The position numbers were made by a program, and so were the translations under genes. The notes under the pieces are model-generated. The model had not been told where the DNA came from. It worked only from the letters and a program-made list of their open reading frames with translations, and did no database searches. This document shows positions 48,549 through 50,617 of a stretch of DNA of 50,617 nucleotides, piece after piece. The stretch spans positions 1-50,617 of the forward strand of contig WGMN01000015.1 in NCBI GenBank assembly GCA_016125035.1. The letters run 5' to 3'. The number at the start of each line of letters is the position of its first letter. The stretch's first letter is position 1. This DNA comes from Pseudomonadota bacterium (GTDB taxonomy: Bacteria; Pseudomonadota; Alphaproteobacteria; UBA2136; UBA6156).

Positions 48549-48577
48549 AAAACGCCGGGCCCAAAAGCCCGGCGTTT
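48549..48577 (+). terminator. terminator of the GntR gene
   Basis: AAAACGCCGGGC-CCAAAA-GCCCGGCGTTT. A near-identical hairpin occurs at 49248-49274. Confidence 0.9.
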
Positions 48578-48592
48578 GCCATTTCGTAGCCG

Positions 48593-49132
48593 TCATCCGG
48601 CAAACCAGAAACCGGAGGCATCCGGAAACAGCCCCTTCAACTTCTCTGGCGTCCAGTCATGCACATCACCATCGGTGAAGCTGCCGATAGCCGCAAGCGC
48701 TTTCGCCTCATGCCAGCCGTGCCCTGAGATTTCCAGGCGCACACCCATCACCGGCCGGTCGCAGCCCAGCGTCAACGCCAACGGCGGAATATACGCCCGG
48801 CTCAACCGGTGTCCCGCTTTAACCTCGGGCGGGTTGGGGTTATCCAGACTCACCGTGCCAGCTTTGCCGCGTACGATGCCGCAGTTTTGCAGCGTAAAGA
48901 CGTTGGTATAGCCGTAGTCCATCCCCAGCAGATCAATGCTGATGTGGAGGTCGGCGGTCATGGCGCTGCGCGCCATCTCCAGCGTCAGCACGTCCAGGTT
49001 CACGGCTTGGGGGAACACCCCCACCGCCGTTGAAGGTTCATGCGTAGCACTAGCCCACGGGCCACCTGCAAACAGCAGGTTCTCGTTATTGAACACGCTG
49101 CTGAACGCAGCCGCCGCAAAAGGTAACTTCAT
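48593..49132 (-). CDS. hypothetical protein, 179 residues
   Basis: From the ATG at 49132, with AGGAGG upstream, the protein reads MKLPFAAAAFSSVFNNENLL. No cleavable signal is clear. The sequence has many beta-strand-like stretches (LHISIDLLGMDYGYTNVFTL, SRAYIPPLALTLGCDRPVMGVRL) and ends FPDASGFWFAG. It lies between two nearly identical terminator hairpins. I recognise no family. The gap 49133-49289 contains only the second hairpin. Confidence 0.65.
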   Translation of the reverse strand: MKLPFAAAAFSSVFNNENLLFAGGPWASATHEPSTAVGVFPQAVNLDVLTLEMARSAMTADLHISIDLLGMDYGYTNVFTLQNCGIVRGKAGTVSLDNPNPPEVKAGHRLSRAYIPPLALTLGCDRPVMGVRLEISGHGWHEAKALAAIGSFTDGDVHDWTPEKLKGLFPDASGFWFAG

Positions 49133-49247
49133 GTTGCCTCCTTGCCCCCTTTGGGGCTGTTGCATTCCCCAAACAGGGCACGCCCAAACGTGCCGTTGTG
49201 ATGCCTTCCATATAGGCCTGCCCCCAGCCCCCCACAAGCCCCCAAGC

Positions 49248-49274
49248 AAAACGCCGGGCCCAAAGCCCGGCGTT
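49248..49274 (-). terminator. terminator of the deaminase gene
   Basis: AAAACGCCGGGC-CCAAA-GCCCGGCGTT, with the same flanking words (AAGCAAAACG and CGCCAT) as the hairpin at 48549-48577. It lies 15 bp beyond the deaminase stop codon. Confidence 0.85.
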
Positions 49275-49289
49275 CGCCATTGATCGTTC

Positions 49290-50024
49290 TCAAGCCACGG
49301 CGGCCTTCTGCAGCTCTTCGGGCAGGCCCTGGTTGGCCCAGGCCAGCCAGCGTTGCTCCACCGCCGCGCGCAGCTCGGCGTCCGGGATCTGGGCGAACAG
49401 TTCCCCCAACGGGTGCCACAGCGTGGCCACCTTGTTGCGGGCGAACTGCTCCTCCGCCCAGCGGATCTCCGCCGTCTTCTCCACCCCGCGCAGCAGGTAG
49501 TTCTGCACCACCGGCAACGGGTAGCACACCCGCACCACACCCGGTTGGTTCAAAATCTCCTCCAGGCAGGGCGCGCAGGGCACATGGCTCACCACCATCA
49601 GGCTGCCCATCGGCACCGGCACGCCGGGGTTGTCTTGGGCATACTCGGCCAGGGTGTTCACCTCGGCGTGGATGAATCTGCCGTCATTGCTGGCGGCACC
49701 GTCGGCCCCGGCCTTGCGGGTGTTCACCCCCTTGGCCAGCACGGTGCCGTCCGGCCCCACCAGCAGCGCGCCCACCTGCCGCTTGCCGTCCTCGCTGCGC
49801 TCATGCGCGTAAAGGATGGCCTCCAGCATCAGCTTGGCGTCGCTCATCACCCGGTAGGGCGAGACCGCATCCGCCCCGGTCAGGTACTCGCCCGGCGTAT
49901 GGGCAGCCAGCCCCTTGCGCCCACCCCCGAAGGAGTCTCTGCGGCGGAGCCCAAGGCCATAAGCTGGCCGCGCAGGCGGCGTCTGCCCTTCACGGTAAAT
50001 ACTTCCCATCGCAAGCCACAGCAT
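49290..50024 (-). CDS. cytidine/deoxycytidylate deaminase-family protein
   Basis: The 244-residue product contains the zinc deaminase core: MLEAILYAHERSEDGKRQVGALLVGPDGTVLAKGVN, the catalytic RFIHAEVNTLAEYA (HAE) and HVPCAPCLEEILNQPGVV (PCxxC). This matches dCMP deaminase-like enzymes that convert (deoxy)cytidine nucleotides or related bases. An N-terminal extension of about 60 residues and a C-terminal helical segment (LPVVQNYLLRGVEKTAEIRW...ELRAAVEQRWLAWANQGLPE) are unusual. The ATG at 50024 has GGAGGAGG upstream; shorter starts (50009, 49847) lack one. The exact substrate is uncertain. Confidence 0.82.
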   Translation of the reverse strand: MLWLAMGSIYREGQTPPARPAYGLGLRRRDSFGGGRKGLAAHTPGEYLTGADAVSPYRVMSDAKLMLEAILYAHERSEDGKRQVGALLVGPDGTVLAKGVNTRKAGADGAASNDGRFIHAEVNTLAEYAQDNPGVPVPMGSLMVVSHVPCAPCLEEILNQPGVVRVCYPLPVVQNYLLRGVEKTAEIRWAEEQFARNKVATLWHPLGELFAQIPDAELRAAVEQRWLAWANQGLPEELQKAAVA

Positions 50025-50353
50025 CGCGCACCTCCTCCGCCCGCAGGCGCCAAAACAGGACACAACAAACCAGGTTTTCCGCTGCATACATTACCACACC
50101 CCCTCGCCCCAACAAGCCCTCCCCTCCCCGGCCTCTGTACCATCGCAGGCCCGGGCTCTTCGTGTCCCTCGGCCCTGCGCCGCACACCCTCTCCACTCCC
50201 CCAAACCTGCCGCGCAGGGTCGGGGGTCCAGGGGGCACCCACCAGGCCCTGCAATCCCCGTCATCCCAAACCCCACATTCACCAAACCATGGGCCCGCTC
50301 CAACCTCCCATGTGGGGATTTGAGATCCACGCAGGGGCACTCACCACACCAGA

Positions 50354-50443
50354 ATCAGCCCACCCCAACCCAAAACCCCAACACCAGCAAAACCCCCACC
50401 ACCGCCCGCCGCGTCAAAAGCCAGCACCAATCCCTCATCGCCA
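50354..50443 (-). CDS. candidate 29-residue hydrophobic peptide
   Basis: On the minus strand an AGGGAG site precedes a frame MAMRDWCWLLTRRAVVGVLL that ends about 29 residues later in a hydrophobic stretch. A CTTGTTGTT/AACAAC hairpin lies upstream. This may be a small membrane peptide or chance. Otherwise the gap 50025-50480 shows nothing I can support. Confidence 0.2.
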
Positions 50444-50481
50444 TCTCCCTTGTTGTTAAAAACAACGGCCCTCAAGAGAGA

Positions 50482-50612
50482 GCCGGGGAGTTAGAACCGT
50501 TAAGACACGGCCGCGGCTATTCAGCCTCGCAGCTTGTTATATTCACCGCCTCCCCGACATCGGGTTGGCTCGTCTTAATGGGTTCTAAGGCCCCGTGGCT
50601 TACGCCACAGGG
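50482..50612. other. long imperfect hairpin, candidate structured RNA
   Basis: Left arm 50482-50506 and right arm 50572-50599 are complementary over about 25 bases with small internal loops (TTAGAACC with GGTTCTAA, TTAAGAC with GTCTTAA, GGGG with CCCC). They enclose about 65 bases. The right arm can instead pair with downstream bases (GTGGC-TTAC-GCCAC, 50595-50608), giving a mutually exclusive hairpin. The pattern fits a 6S-like RNA or a switching leader, but no known consensus is recognised. Confidence 0.4.
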
Positions 50613-50617
50613 TTAAA

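Noticed and set aside
49290-50024. Deaminase-family protein as an antiphage deaminase or toxin
   Set aside because: Neighbours carry no defence genes and the core looks like an ordinary nucleotide deaminase; there is no evidence for a defence role.
50091-50330. 79-residue minus-strand frame
   Set aside because: No ribosome-binding site, no motif, and low-complexity composition; other frames in the same stretch look equally open because of high GC.
50460-50617. Possible integron attC site or tmRNA
   Set aside because: The RYYYAAC/GTTRRRY boxes are not both present, there is no integrase nearby, and no tmRNA tag frame or T-loop is visible.

Overview
This window looks like chromosomal DNA from a GC-rich alphaproteobacterium. 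The YidC hydrophilic loop, the membrane-anchored CycM-type cytochrome c, the rpoN/hpf neighbourhood, the xerD-accA neighbourhood and the rpmH-rnpA-yidD-yidC cluster all fit that class. Other operons are unusually broken up: tsf is away from rpsB, pyrH is separated from tsf, and sdhAB stand without sdhCD. A pilin-like protein beginning MFGLDARIALAIFG and the large secreted peptidoglycan-hydrolase-like protein hint at a deep-branching lineage, perhaps Micavibrio-like. That placement is inference. I saw no rRNA, tRNA, CRISPR array, prophage or insertion sequence.

Layout. 1-2.7 kb: a dispersed hairpin repeat, then yidC, yidD, rnpA and rpmH (minus). 2.8-6.5 kb: cytochrome c, a pseudopilin-like protein and topA behind a purine-pyrimidine alternating tract. 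6.5-8.4 kb: a glutathione transferase/short-chain dehydrogenase pair, divergent from an ArsR repressor with a 10+10 bp palindrome between them. 8.4-16.6 kb: housekeeping genes pyrH, csaA, tsf, prs, anmK, tyrS and hpf, with small proteins between them. 16.7-25.4 kb: rpoN, a PurC-fold protein, a second copy of the dispersed repeat, sdhB, sdhA and rpsA. 25.4-30.8 kb: one 1764-residue secreted protein with lysozyme-like and M23-like domains. 31-43.3 kb: a MaoC hydratase, DUF4142 protein, LpxC-like protein, accA, phosphatase, xerD, a large envelope protein, a CNNM/CBS transporter, a membrane protein resembling Patescibacteria proteins, and a peptide-binding lipoprotein. 43.3-47.6 kb: three consecutive secreted proteins. 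47.8-50.6 kb: a GntR regulator, an orphan gene, a deaminase and a structured non-coding segment.

Three themes stand out. First, the giant protein and the three clustered secreted proteins share an N-terminal pattern (signal peptide, Cys, 18-29 residues, Cys, then WW). Pairs of them also share other short motifs. They look like parts of one undescribed exported system with a cell-wall hydrolase. Second, the DNA carries many short arrays of 7-bp repeat units with different unit sequences. They lie beside terminators, often contain the stop codon of the minus-strand gene, and also interrupt coding sequence in frame in rpoN, xerD and the gene upstream of xerD. Third, several genes are divergent relatives of well-known enzymes (PurC-like, LpxC-like, Prs, an iron-sulfur-variant SdhB).

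All coordinates, motifs and starts were read by eye from the sequence. Family names come from recognising conserved motifs, not from database searches.
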